From positions 6,207,443 to 6,271,442 of the forward strand of contig NC_040018.1 in the NCBI RefSeq assembly GCF_000972845.2: a DNA stretch of 64,000 nt, written 5' to 3'. The stretch comes from Larimichthys crocea (lineage: Eukaryota > Chordata > Actinopteri > Sciaenidae). A program made the translations under genes and the position numbers. Below are positions 23,995 through 37,600 of the stretch, piece after piece (positions within the stretch are counted from its first letter, which is position 1; the number at the start of each line of letters is the position of its first letter). The notes under the pieces were generated by a model that was not told the DNA's origin, searched no databases, and saw nothing but the letters and a program-made list of their open reading frames with translations.

Positions 23995-25545
23995 GTAACT
24001 AACACCTGTGTCAGTGATGATGGAATGCCTCTTGTCCAATGAAATTACTTGTCGAGGCTAACTGTTATAATTCTCAAGCAGCAACCTTTGTGGCTTTGAA
24101 ATTTAGTCAGTGCCAAAAACAAAAAACTATTTTGGTCTGGCCACTTTGATTGACAGGTGGGTGCCCTTACTGATCAGCTTGTTTGTGTACCGAGACATCA
24201 TTCAGCCCGGCTCAGCTCCACGTCTTAGCCGGGAGGTGGCAGGGGCAGAACGCAATACCACCCATATTTATACCATCTATGATAATGTTCGGTTACTAAA
24301 AAATAATGGACGCCTGGCATCCAATCAGAATTAACCATTTTCAGTTGCTATTCTATAATTGATCAGTAAAAATCTCATGAGAAAAAACATTTTCGAAAGG
24401 AGCCAGTCTACTTAATGAGCACTTTATATTTAACACTTATTCACAACACTCAATATTAAAATCAAGTAAAAGTTAAATTGCATTTTAAAAAATACATACT
24501 TTTATACTTTATCTACTTCTGTTTCTATTGTTCAAAAGAAACACTGAGTGATGAATTCACAGGTTCCTGCCAGGTGTGGGAATTACAATTTTAATCTAAC
24601 TCCAAGAAAGAGGTTTTAGGTAAATCCACCGTATCAGTTCGAGCTGGTGATGCATGTTCATCCTACACCAAAATCTGAAGAATTTTGAATAGCAACTCAA
24701 CCGCAGAAGTCATGTACAGCACGGCAGAGTCCTCATATCAGCCAGGGAACTGGAGGAATTAAAAATTCATCATGTTTTGCATTTGGTTTCACAAAGCCTG
24801 AGACATGAATAGGTGTTACAAAGTCTTCAGCCATCTGCATGTTTTTTTCTTTCTCAGAAAGTAACACCTTTTCACTAAGCAGATGACTCACCCAACTCTT
24901 ATATTCGAACAACAGACTGTACAAACTCCACTTGTCGAAGTGTTCAGCATTACTCAGAACCACAAAATAAGTGTAGCTCAGAGTCTCTGTCTGATTCTGC
25001 TGTTTTAATCTACACATGTCTGAGGCCTTTGAAGGTCGGACTGAGATCTGCATGTTTTCCCAGCCTCCACAGAACAAACAGAACATTCGTGGTGCCGTTT
25101 TGTTCTTTGACGCTGCTGCGCTTTTTCATTAGACAGAGAAGAATTGCGCCTCTGTGGCACTACCGCTGATTAGGATGTGAAACATGACACTGCAAGCTCT
25201 TCCCTGCAACGATGAGCTAAGCGTTCACCAAAAGCTTGGCATTCCCTCATGTTAAGTGTCAAAAATGAACAAGTTCTACTGCTGAGATTTATAGAACTTG
25301 CAGGAATGATAAGAGCAGAGTTTTTCACATAGTCTCCTCAACATCCTGCAGAACAGAATGTCGATGTCTGCAGTTGGACCCGAATATTCATTATCAAATA
25401 TGTTGTAATAATAATTGTCATTTAATCCAACCACAAGTCCTATAATATGATTCATGGTTTTTAGTCATGCTAGCCATGTGTCAGCACTTTTGTTTTTGAT
25501 GGCATTTGTCAATATGCAAATTAACATCAAATCAAAAATTAAAAT
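23995..25545. other. Single-copy non-coding region
   Basis: No gene recognised. The 117-residue minus-strand frame at 24733-25086 has no domain features or repeat relatives that I can see and is most likely chance. Confidence 0.4.
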
Positions 25546-26690
25546 CTAGTTTATTTGTATAGCCCTTTACAATAGCCAGACGGTACCCAAAGTGCTTTAC
25601 AACAAAGCCGTAAAAACAATAAATAACAGGTACATAACATATAAATACAATTCAATTAAAATATAATTAAAATACAATTAAAATTAAAAGTCATGTAGTG
25701 TTAAAAACCCTCCAGAAATACATAAGAAGCAGCAGACAGAATGAGTACACCTGAGGAACGGCACTGCCCTAGTCGGAATAAAACACCAATCTAAAAAAGT
25801 GGGTCTTAAGTTTTGATTTAAAAAGGCTGAGGTCACTAATGTCGGCGGGCAGTTCGTTCCACAGTCTGGCAAAGGAACGATCACCCCACTGTTTAAGTCT
25901 CGACCTAGGGACCTCCAGCAGAAGCTGACCCGAAGAGCGCAGGGCTCTGCCACAATTGTGAAAAGTTAAAATCTCTGACAAGTAGGGTGGGCCGCCTCGC
26001 CTCTTGCAAAGCGAGGTCACTCTAAACTCTTCTCTGTGGTCGTCCCCAAATGGTGGAATGACCTACCAACAGCTACAAGAACAGCAACATCCCTTGTAAA
26101 CTTGTAAAAACCTTTCTGTTTCGAGAATGCTTCCCTGCCTAACAAAACTAACAACTACTCTGTGCTCCTTTACACCTTTCTCAGCTTATGTCCTCCTCTG
26201 TAAGTCGCTTTGGATAAAAGCATCTGCTAAATGCAATGTAATGTAATGTAATGTAAATGTAATGGGCCGAGCCATTAATGGCGTTAAAAACAAATAACAG
26301 AAGTTTAAAATCAATTCTGAAACGGACTGGGAGCCAGTGGAGTGACGACAGCACGGTGGTAATGTGTTCACGTCTGGACGTGCCCACTAAAAATCGTGCA
26401 GCAGTGTTCTGCACAAGTTGGAGACAAGCAATAGAAGACTGACTGAGGCCAACGTAAAGGGCGTTACAGGAGTCCAGTCTGGAGGTAATAAAAGCATGGA
26501 TTGCCCTATCAAGATCCTGCCGACTGAGAAAAGACTTTTGCCAATAGACGGAGCGGAAAAACGCTCATGCTGACAACAGATAATCTGTTTGACAAATTTT
26601 AGCCTATTATCAAATGTTACCCCTAAGGTTTTTGACATGTGAGGGGCCAGAGACATGTGCTGTAATCTGGCGCCTTTTGGACCTAGTGCT
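25546..26690 (-). mobile_element. 3' part of an L2/CR1-clade LINE, split by a nested L2 tail
   Basis: Minus-strand frames hold the C-terminal end of a LINE reverse transcriptase. The order is a LGVTFD..LKF motif (26387-26656), then QNTAARFLVGTSRREHI and LSSLHWLPVRFRIDFKLLL (26181-26414), and finally RSRLKQWGDRSFARLWNELP with a SLFKSKLKTHFF ending (25769-26020). These are typical C-terminal motifs of this LINE group. The 3' UTR ends near 25546 with a CTATACAAATAAA-type tail on the minus strand. Only the last third of the ORF is present and it is frameshifted, so the copy is dead. It is interrupted by 25995-26263. This is a different family from the insert. Confidence 0.85.
25995..26263 (+). 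mobile_element. Nested L2 3'-end fragment
   Basis: Matches the L2 in the palindrome arms: GAGAATGCTTCCCTGCCTAA, then CTACTCTGTGCTCCTTTACA, GTAAGTCGCTTTGGATAAAA and ATGTAATG repeats. It is flanked by GGGCCG on both sides (25989-25994 and 26264-26269), a plausible target duplication. It is a short, 5'-truncated, opposite-strand insertion into an older LINE. It is a clean reference for judging errors in the arm copies. Confidence 0.85.
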
Positions 26691-28029
26691 ACTTAAATTG
26701 GAAAAGAGTTGGCCACACTGTGGGAGGGTGTGAGGTCAATGATTGTAAAACTCATCAACATCACACATCTGTAGACTCCTGTGTAATGGAACCCAGTTTA
26801 CTACTCCAACAAACCGACCAACCTTTAGTAACAACTTAGCAACAGAAACGATTTCTAGTCCCTGCTGAGTCAGCCAACCAACTTGAACCAACATTAAAGA
26901 TTCCCACAGATTGTAGGATTTACCAAACTGAAAAAATACCACAGATAAACAGAAAACCGCCTTGCTAGCTTCATTTTATCGTATAAGTAAGACATCTACT
27001 GAAAACAAACTTCCATGGACAGATTTGGTCACTGCTTTTTGCTCCAGCTCTGGCATTTACAATGTTGCTATGGAAATGACAGCATGACAACATATTCAGT
27101 GCTGAGCACGGTGTGCTGCCATTCAATCACATTCTTAATGTCTAGTTAACCAATCAGATTGCTTGGTTGGTACTACCTGTTGTAGAATGGCGCATATCAG
27201 CGAGGCTGTGCATTGCAACCAACTGAATAACCCTCACCTCACCTGTGTCTGGCTTGTCAAACATGTCCGTGAAACAGAACCTGCTCCATCTGTAGATATA
27301 AAGGCTCATTCTGAGGTCAGGAAAACAATAAAAAAACGAATCTTATTTTCAGGTTTATATACTGATGACATACACAAACATAGTTACAAATATTATATTC
27401 CACATTCTGATTCCTCTAAATCACTAAAACACTTGATGACTCAAACATTACGGCTTAACTTTTACGGACTCAAAAAGATAAAATATCTCATCAAAAAGAG
27501 CAGTTAAGTTAGAGATAGTTTTCAGATAGACAAGATGCTATTTTATAGTTGTGAGATATCAAAGTCAAACCTACAATGAAGTTTCCAAATATTATACAGT
27601 GTGTTAACGCAGTGTATTATATATTTATAGTAGCATCGATCTCAGAAGAGATGAAAATGTTTTGGAAATAGAATGTTTACTTTCCAAAAAGGAAAGAAAA
27701 TGTTTCATTGTGTACGTAATTAAAGAGTTGAAGTACCTCCTAAAGATCAAGGGGACACAACCAGATTATTTTCTTAGCTGTCTTCCTCCCAAAGATGTAT
27801 GATGATTAAAGTCGATAAAAACACAGAGAAAGTAATAAACCAAAGCAAACCCTCTTAAAAATAGTAAATTGCTTGAGATTTCCTTCCCTCCGTGCTGTAT
27901 ATTAGCTTTACTGCACACATAAGGTGTTCTCGGCTGCTCTCTGCACTGTGGGCCATTCCAGGAAAATGGAGGATGGCCTACATTTTACAGCTAATCCTAA
28001 TGACATTCTCATGGCTGCCAGTCATGCAC
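26691..28029. other. Single-copy non-coding region
   Basis: No gene recognised. The 114-residue frame at 27163-27507 shows no domain or splice context that convinces me. Confidence 0.4.
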
Positions 28030-28068
28030 CTCTCTCTCTCTCTCTCTCTCGCTCTCTCTCTCTCGCTC
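28030..28068 (+). repeat. (TC)n microsatellite
   Basis: A run of CT dinucleotides with two single G interruptions. Confidence 0.97.
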
Positions 28069-31000
28069 TTACTGAAAGTGCCCCTCAGCTCCTATAGTGA
28101 CAGTAGCACATCAGTAGGAATACAATCCCTGCAGTGCATACTCTTAGTCTATAGAATAAGTCTATAGATTTGAGAAAAAACAAAGGAGGCCTTTAAACTT
28201 TTTATGTGCAAAAATCTACATGCAGGTTGAAATATTTCAGCACTTCTGGACAGATTTCCATGTTATTCATGATCTCCCATCTCAGTTCTCGAACATCAGC
28301 ATGCCCCAGTTCTTCCGCCTCCATTGGTCAGAACCGCTCTTCTGTATTAGCCTTCCTCTTGCACCCTGACAAACCAGATTCTGGCTGGTTAAAGGCTGAA
28401 AATTATTACATTTACAGTTCCTCTGTAAACAGTCAAGACAGCCAGTTTCACCATCTGAAACAGCATTGTGTGTTGTCTGGCGTCATCACTCATTCCTGGC
28501 CTGTAAATTAAATTCCTGCCTATCCTTGCCCTGTTTTGTTATCATGCCGTGCAGCAAATTATCCACACGGGTTATTTAGAGGTCCTCCAAGCTCTCCCAC
28601 CAACTGTAGCCTCATCCTGTCTTTCTGGTTTTGTTTTTATCAATCAAATCAAATAAGTGTAAGTGAGTGTGTGTCTAAATACATGATAGGTAACAGTGGG
28701 AATTCAGATCGTGGACGGGAAAGTTATTTTAGCCAGGACAGAAAAGATGACATTTTAGCTGAATGATAATTAAAAACAGGTTGAAACACAGATTAAACAT
28801 GGAGGAGCAGCAAAGCAAAAGACACACAGACAGAAAAAAAGAAAGGAATATCGTAGACATACATCAGCGTACATTTTCCCATGTGGTGGGGATTAAAAAT
28901 AAACTGAGAGTGAGCAAATGCTGCAATGCAATGAGAACAATGCTTGAATTCCATCAATACTACCAAGTTTCAAAGGACATTTACGAAGGACACACCATAG
29001 AACACAGATATTATATACAGTTGTTGGAACTGACCAGAAAATACAGGTTACATATATTATTATGTGCTATAGATCTACCTGCACAGAGGGGTATGAATCA
29101 ATCACTGTGCGTTTGTGTGTGTGGAAGTGATTGATGGAAGAATCTGAATTATCGAAGTGTAATATGGTGGAGGCAGGGCAGTATGTTCTTGAAGATGCCA
29201 TTGAGCTACACGCTGTATGCTCAGGTGTTGATATTGTTGCCTGCAGCCCCAGGAAAGTATTGCTGCAATCCTGTATGATAGAATATATGTACAGTACAGG
29301 TGTTGATATAATCCTTCAGGTCAGGTTGTGATCGTAGGCTGTGTAGCCTGTCAGGGAGAGGTGGGGGTGGCTACAAGATTTTGTGCCCGGGGGTCTCTGC
29401 ATTCGTAATCCGTGCATGAGCCACTTGCCAATTAGTGAGTTATGACAGCTGTTCTCCGGACTAATGAAAGAGCCGGAGACGGGCACCGTAATGCATGAAA
29501 ACAAATGGACCTGCTTGCTCGGCAAGGTCACGCACAAGAAGCGAGACAGAAACAGCGGTCACATGTTTGGTGATACCGTTATATTGGACGTACAGAACTC
29601 CATCATGCTGTAGAAGTGGTTTAAAAAGAAATAATCTAATGAATGTGTGATACTCTGGCTCCACTCTAAATTCCTGTCACTACTTATTTAATGCCATTCT
29701 TTGCAAATCCAACCCGACCCGAGCACCTGTTCTTTTACAGCCACCTTTTTCCAAGTCCTCCGAGTGTTTAATACCCAACAAATAAATGCTGGATGGACTA
29801 TCGCATTAAGTATATGTACATATATATACAGTACAATATAATTTTCTATTCCTCGGGTGGTACCTGGTGGAAAAAAAATAAATAAAAAAAAGCAGCTTGG
29901 GCTGGATTAAAGAGATTTAGTTAAAATTAGGTCCTCTCTCATGCATCTGTAAATACTTGCGGACCTCAGCTGTTTTTGGTTTATAGATTTTGTGCTGAAA
30001 TGCAGCAGAAAAACAAACAAACCCATAAATTATTTTAAACTTCATAACTGTGTTAAAAATATTCGTTTTTGGTCCCTGAGCTCCACAAAACACTTTAAAA
30101 CCTTGAAAAAAACAGTGGTAATTATGTATTGTGGCATGCACTATTGTGTTACACATGTTCAGCATCTTACTGTTCACTGTCGGGATGGAAGAAGTTTCCC
30201 CACTCAACAATTCTGTCAATCTTTCTTCACCAGGTGAAGAGACACGACACACTTCCCCTCCCAGACCAAACAACCCGTTCTGCAGCATCTCACTCAGAAA
30301 ATGTCAAATCTTCCAAAGCACTTCCATCTTGTGCTACTGCAAAGGTGTTTCATTTACATGATTTCTCATGCTTATGTTTCCCTTGTGTAGGTCGGCTTTT
30401 CATTCTGATCCAGGTTTGCTCAGCTCTCTCTGCTCCTTTGTAAGTACAACCACCCAGACAAAGAGGTTTTACTGCATGGTTTCTCTAACATACTATTACT
30501 GGACTCTTCCTCACACAGCTCCAATAGAAATGGACATTCTCATGTTACTAGACATGTAGAGCGTGACTGATGGTTTTTATTTATCATTTATAAGTCAGGT
30601 CTGCTCATTTCATGGTTGCACACTTTTCTCACAGTGAATTCATTTTTTGTGACGTCTTTCAAAATATTATTATTTTAAAAAACTGCCTGTCTCCTCGTCA
30701 CTCACTTTCACCCTTACAGCTCAACTGGCTCCGGCAACTACTGTATGTTCATAGCTGCAATTATAAAAGATTACATTCAATTGGTTCTGCAATTTGAATG
30801 TTCAGTTAAGTAAAACATTTTATTCCCAATTAAATGTCTCCCTACAGTGAAAAGAATAGATTGCCTTCATTGTCAGTGCACCATATATGATGAAAATTGC
30901 TGTGCAAAAAAAAATGTTTGTGTGTGACATGCCAACCCTCCACACGCTCACACACATTCACACACTCAGGGAACTGAAAACACACTTCGACTGACGTTCA

Positions 31001-32159
31001 GCTATTATCATTCCAGTAAATTCCTTGAATTTACATTAAAAGGAAAATGTAAAAATAGTCTGTAACAAAGATCAACATTAGAATCTGCAAAATTATCTGT
31101 CGTGAAGTTTATTATGTTCAACAAAACCTTCCGTTTCAGTGAAACCCTGATGGATTATTCCTTTAATGTATGACTACAATGTGCAACTGTGACTTAAACA
31201 AATATTTTCAATAATCATAAATGAAAATACAATTCTTCTCTGCTCCTATATCCAAAAATAATTCACAGTATGTATCCCAAGAAATCGAATAATAAAACTA
31301 CAAGTCAAAAAATATAGATATACACTCATTTAATTGCATGAAGTGAACTATTCCCAGGCCCTGCATGTGAGAGAAGTCAAAGAAAGATGAAGATAAAATG
31401 AAAAATAAATGAGATCCGGTGAAGGCCGTCACTGGTGGGAGGCCTCTGTATGTGTTTAGATGCTGTTTGCTGATCACAGTTCAGTGTACGAGGAGAGCTA
31501 AAGTAGGTCAGCTGCAAAAGAGAGCCATTGATTGTGCCGGGCACATCGGACTACTTATTTTAGAGTCCTACCGTAGCTTCCTGTCCCTGCAGATCCGTAG
31601 GGCAAAGATCCAGCCACAGACTGGAGAGGGGAGGCCCAAATGGTTTCTGTCCTTGACCTAAAAACATCTGATGGGGTTAGTGTTTCCATCGGGTTGAGAA
31701 GTTAGGCTCTACATGTGCCAAAAAATGGACTTTTGGCGTGTTATTTATGGTTTAAAATGAGTCATGCCGAGATACTCGACACACAAACAACACACAGGAA
31801 ACAAGCTGGATTCCATCTTTTCACCACTGCGAGCCATCATCCATCTCAGTTAGAAAGGTACCTCAAACACTTTAGAAACTGCCTTTTTGATTGCAAACAA
31901 TGACTATTTCCAGCTCGCTTACACTCCGACATGTAACCTTCATAGCTGCAATCATGGACGATTTCCATAAGTCCATTCGGAGAGCTGTAATTTGTACGTT
32001 CAGGAAGTAATGACTCGAATTGTACTGACTGGAAACGTGCCAAAATCTTGATTCCCTCCAAAAAAAAAAAAAAAAAAAAGAAATTTTCCCTGCAGGGAAT
32101 GACGAAGTATTTTCTAATGATAGAGGCTATTCAAGCTGTACAAATCGTAGCACATTAGC
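28069..32159. other. Single-copy non-coding region
   Basis: No gene recognised. Frames of 123 residues at 28763-29134 and 29917-30288 have no recognisable motifs. The block 29370-29570 is G+C richer with CATTCGTAATCCGTGCATGA and CTAATGAAAG and no repeat signs; it is a candidate regulatory island. The region 31410-31660 is also unassigned. Confidence 0.4.
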
Positions 32160-32217
32160 AGCAGATTGTAAGCCCTCTGGGCCAAATTTTGCTGAGATAT
32201 AAATAAAATTGACTTAA
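32160..32217 (+). repeat. LINE 3'-tail fragment
   Basis: CAGATTGTAAGCCCTCTGGG continuing to ATAAATAAAATTGACTTA. It aligns with the tail of the longer copy ending at 38494 (CAGATTGTAAAGCCCTCTGA...CAAATAAAATGGATTTGA). Confidence 0.6.
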
Positions 32218-34464
32218 TAGTGCGCGTCTGCTTTGAGATTTTGTTTTGCCACGGTGCACACAAAGTGGAGCTGAGGGAAGTACACCTAAGAGAGTGATAA
32301 CTGGATTAAATTATAGCCAAACAAGCCGTAGAATCAATAGATGCATGTGGTTTAAGACAACAATATCACAAAGCTATCCATAATGATTTCGTCTTCTTCC
32401 CAGGCGTAAATTTCAGCTAAAGACTCATCACCAGTGGAAAAAAAACCCAACACATTCATGAATCTAACATAAGCCACCGTATTAATGTACATTATCCTAG
32501 TAATAAAACACGCAGGCTTTTCTCTATTGAGAGTCACAAGGTAGAATTAGATGCTCAATGCAGATCACTCCCTGTGCCCTCTCACAGCAGACGTGAGGAC
32601 AACGATAGATTTTAAAAAGATTTACTCTTTGGGGCAAAGCAGGAGTAGAGCAACAATTTACAGTTTGAGGTTTATAGTAGAACATGTGCGATGGTATCAA
32701 TCCTGCTGTACCAGAATGTCCTGATGGTTGCCCTCCTCGCCTACAGCAAGTAGAGATGTATTCACCGCCGTGCATCCCGTGTGACAGGCGGGAGATGCAG
32801 ATCGCTCAGCTTAATTTTCTTCCTGTCCGTTGGCTCGTGTCATTGGCTGACAGTCGAAGTGAAAAAGACTCTGAGTTTTGCCGAAGTTAAGTTGAGTCAT
32901 GACTTTTCTCCTTCGCCGCGTAGCATTCTCGCCTCTGCTCACACTGCTGGAGACAATCCAGCGCTGAAATTGTGTGGAAGGCACTTTGCAAATTGCATTG
33001 ATCTTTTGCTGGACCTGCCTCCCACCTGCCGCCCATCCTAATGCCCCGGCTCGTTTGCTGCGGCGGTGTGCAATGAGATAGGTAATGACAGCCTGAGATG
33101 GTCAAACACACACGTGCATACAAACGTGTGCGCGCGTTAAGGGATGCTCCTGCATCTGACTAACATGTTTTTGTTGGTATTACTCATATCAAAGTCTGAA
33201 CTATAGTCCATGAAAATCACATGCTCTTCTTACTGGATGAAAACAGTATTTTGCATGTTTTAGTCCAACAAAAAAACACATTTTACAAGCTCGACATCCA
33301 CCTTTCTTGTGATCGTCAGCTAGAAAAGTGTATGATTCTGATGTGGTAATTACCTGCAAATTGAGGTTTACCACATCGTGAATGAATTGCACTACATACA
33401 TGAAAAATCAAAAAGGAATATCGCAGGATTTTCTCACCCTGTTATGGCTTCAGTAAGATTCCCCTACGGCTGCTGGTTGGATTCATGACATGACGAGTCC
33501 ACGCGGCTCTATCAAAGTATCGAAGTAAAAAAAAGCAATCAGAAAGATCCTCGTGGTGATCTGATCCTTTGAGGTATGCGCAGATAGCGGATAGAAACCA
33601 AGCAGGCAAACAACTGAAAGCGTGAAGCTGTCAATCATAGAAGGAGACAGGCTGTTTGCCAGTCACACTGTTGCGTTCGGCGAGATTCTTTCGTTTATTG
33701 TTATTTACCACATAATCACGGTTGTTAGGGAAACTCAGATGAGCAGGCAGCACCTTTTTTTTTTGGTTTTCTACAAAGCCTCAGCAAAGTGGAGTCTTCT
33801 TTGTGGAGTTAATTGCCAGGGGAACCGCACCATCACTCAGTGTACCTGACTCCTAATGAGTCTCCTCAGGCTCCACAAGGCCCCTAACATGGAGCCTCTG
33901 TGGCAGCCATTGAGTGTTATTGACCGTCCTGGCTCCTTTGGCTTGAACTAGCGATGGCTGTCCCACCGCAGCAGCACTCAGCATTGTCACTCCACTCCAT
34001 CACCCTCCTTTTTCCTTTTACGTACACAGAGCCTCAAGCCCCAATGCACAATCGCACCATATGCACCGACGCCTCGCGGCCCACTGCACACGCGACGCAG
34101 TCCACACCGCTATCGGTGCATTCTCCCCAGAACCCATCATTTACAATAACCCGTCTCTCAAAAATCCCATCTCCTTGACATACAAAGAAAAAAAAAAAAA
34201 GATGCAGTTGTGGTCAAACAGCGGGGATGCTGCTGTGTGAAGAGTCTGAGGAGTTTGGATGAAAAAAAGGGAGGAGGTGGTGAAGTGTTGAGGGGAAGGG
34301 GAGGCCTCAATAAAATCAATTACCATCATCGCCATGTGCCAGGCGGTGATAAATAAGCAGGGTATGGTGTGGACAGCCGCCAGGGTGGATCTGATGGTGT
34401 GAGTACAGATGGCATTCTCACACCAGCACTGCCCACTGGCAAACCGCAGAGTGTGTGAGTCAGC
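32218..34464. other. Single-copy non-coding region
   Basis: No gene recognised. Contains an A-only run followed by G (just upstream, 32061-32080), CA/GT-rich patches near 33100, and blocks at 33840-33960 and 34300-34450 that lack repeat signs. Confidence 0.4.
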
Positions 34465-34490
34465 GTGTGTGTGTGTGTGTGTGTGTGTGT
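34465..34490 (+). repeat. (GT)13 microsatellite
   Basis: Uninterrupted GT dinucleotides. Confidence 0.97.
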
Positions 34491-34628
34491 CTCGAAACAA
34501 AGAGAGCGCGCAGATGGGCTGAAGAGCCGAGATGGATGCTAACATGCTCTGTGGTGCTCCTCGCGGGGCTGGAAATGCATTGTTTGTTTGTTTCAAATAA
34601 AAGGATGATTACGCGGGTTTTTCCAGGG

Positions 34629-34656
34629 GAAGAAGAAGAAGAAGAAGAAAAAAAAA
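34629..34656 (+). repeat. (GAA)n microsatellite with A-run
   Basis: GAA triplets running into a poly-A stretch. The low-complexity frames in both directions here are not genes. Confidence 0.95.
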
Positions 34657-37600
34657 GCCTGCACTCATCCGCGCTCCTGCATGACACATCATCAGTATTC
34701 AAGCTTCATATTAATCAGCACTAATGCATTTCCCTCCTAATGAGATGAGTTTATTGAGTCCTAAAGCAATCTTTGCACTAATAAGCTGTTTACAAGCAAA
34801 TCAATTATGGAAGAAAAAGACATGCATAGTCAATGTGCAAAAAAAAAAAAACAACACTATCAAATCAAAACAGATGATTGTGAGTTTTTGAATAAGCACT
34901 GGACACAACAGTGATTTTTTTCAAGGGCACGATTAAGTCTGCTGGCAAGCCCGATGAGCACAGGGTTAGAGCTTTTAGAAGATTAATTCAAATTTTAATT
35001 CTAACTTGAAATACTGAATATTTTTCTCTGCAGGGAAAAGTGTGCGTTGATGAAGACGGGAGCACCAAATGCAGGATAAATTAATTAACCTCACTGATTT
35101 AAAGCAGCTCCAGAAATAAAAGTGATTCTACTCCACCGTGTTGGAAGTGTCCTCATTGACAGAGCAGTTAAACTAAACAATTCTTCAAACTAACTCCTTC
35201 CTTCAAAAGGCAGCTATAGACTAAGCAATCTACAAGGTTTGATCAGAGTTTGATGCTCGTTCTCTGCTGCAGACTCGCCACTGTCTCAGGCTCATTATGT
35301 TGAACTCTGATACAGGCCCAGATTCACTGATCAATCGCAGCTCTGCAGAGATCCACTTGAGTCGTATGTAAAAAAAAAAAAGAAAGAAAGAAACTGTTGC
35401 TGACTGCTATCGACTGACTCATTGCACTTAGTAGAGAGAATATAGATTGCCATGAGATCAGTCGGAGAACATTTCTTATCTCCGCAAATTCAGCTATCTG
35501 AGTTCAAGAGGCAGGTTCCTCGCGGTGCATAGGTGCATTGATTTTTTTCAGGGTGTGTGCGTGTGTTTGCATGTTTCAATATGGAAGGGGGGGAAGGTCA
35601 GGTCGAGCTTGTGCATAAGATGAGACACTGTTTGATGTTTTAATGAAAAATGAGATTAGTATTATACAGATTTATCATTTTAGAAGACACAATGCGGAGT
35701 TATGAATTTACTCAAAATAATTACATTGTTGCAGTCGTTAGTTGTTGAGTTAAAAAAAAAAAGGTGCTATTTCGTTGACACACTGACTTTTCTCAGAGTC
35801 GAATTTGATCCACATTTGCATTTTATTTAAATGTGGATCATTTATATAAGTTGTATATATATATGTAAGTGTTGAAATCAGAGCAGAGATCATTACAGCA
35901 AAATGTCAAACGCCAAATGATCTGTTCAGAGTAAATTAAAACAAGCAGCCTGCTTAGATTTTGACACTTCTAAAGTATTGTATATATATTTTTGACTCCT
36001 TCCACCTTCTGTCAACACAATATGCAAATATGCTTTAGGGTAAAGATAAATATATGTATAAAAATAACTAATGAGTTACTACTTGTCACTAATGAGATTC
36101 TGTGTTTCACACACTAGTTTGGCCTGATCATACCGCACGCGAAATGTTAAAATTCATTCTGGGACCATCAATTTTAAAAGCAAATGTCAGTATTGTGAAA
36201 AATGATGATTCAATCTCAGCATCTTTAAATATATATAGAGAAAAACAGTTTGAATTAAATGGACGTTTCATTTTTGTAATGGCAAAAAGTGGCTCATTCC
36301 AGCCCTGTCGCTTCGTTCTCCCTGTTGTATTGTGACTCGGTGCTGTTCTCGTGCGCTGCAAATCATCCAGTCTAAAAAGTGTGGAGATTAGCAGAAAGAG
36401 ATGTTTTTGTGGAAAAAGTAATTTCAAGTTTTTAAAAAAAGTTCCCTTAAGTGATGTCAGCCATAATCTCCCAGAAATACAATGAAGTTTCCATCCTGGA
36501 CTATTCCACTAAAGAAGCTGACAGAGAATGTATAACATAACTTTCTCACAATGCAAGTGAAAATCATATTCATGCATCCAAACTCCATTCATCTAATCCT
36601 TAATGGTTTTTTTTGTTTTTTTTTAAGGCACATTTAAAAAGCTACTACAAACTATAAACTAAAGTTTGACTCATAAAATGGTATGCTGATCAAAGTCTGT
36701 GTATTCCTGCACAAAGGAATATAAAGTGAACGCACAGTGCATCAAGGGTATTGCTTTTACACAATTCAGTGAATTAATTTAGCCGAACATAGATCAAATC
36801 CAACGAAGGAGGTAGTATTTTATTTATTTATTTTGTGGTCTTGGGTGCTACAGAGAAAGGGATGATGGGGCAGGACTGCTCTAATCCATCCCAGCTGAAG
36901 TTGACAATGCTGGTTGATGGGTTGAGCTTCAACAGAGCACCCGTCACACTCTACAAGGAGGAAGATGAATCAGTTGTCAACAGGCAACCCTGCTCTGCTG
37001 CCAACTCCGAGTTAATCAAGTAATTCTTCTCCAGAGCAACCGAAAAAAAAAAAAAAAAAACATATTCAAGCTACTCACCACTCGGCCCAGAATATCTCTG
37101 GATATTCAGCTTGTAAAGCAGGAACCATGGTGTGCTCACCAGAGGTGTTTTCAGTGGTGACTAATTGTCTGCTTCCCCTCAGTGATTCCAAAAACCAGCC
37201 TTGATATTTCTTTGGCTGAGCTGAGAGGTCGAGCCTTGCAATTACCTCCTGCCTTGTAAACAAATTGTCCTCCAAGACTGTCTCCTGCCAGGAGCTGTGG
37301 AGCAGAGGAGAATTAACTACTCCATGCTCATTAGATACAACAGGCCGGGCTTTATAGCCACAAAACTAGCACCACTTCAGAATAGAAATGAGAAGATCTG
37401 CATTTCAACTTGATTTCAAGCTGCTCCTTTTCAGGATATATGCCGCTTAATGTACACTGTCACAGTGATATTTCTTACTAATAGACCATTAGAGTAAAAC
37501 CTCTACCATCAAGACATAAGAGATCACTACTTATCTACGATAGTTTTCATCATAAGAGGGATAAAACAAGGCCAAGGAGGAGGTCATAAAATAAAATAAG

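Noticed and set aside
28763..29134. 123-residue plus-strand frame as a gene
   Set aside because: No domain, no splice context, low-complexity ending; consistent with chance.
36835..37023. 62-residue frame as a possible exon
   Set aside because: No acceptor or donor signals at its ends that fit an exon, and no recognisable protein features.
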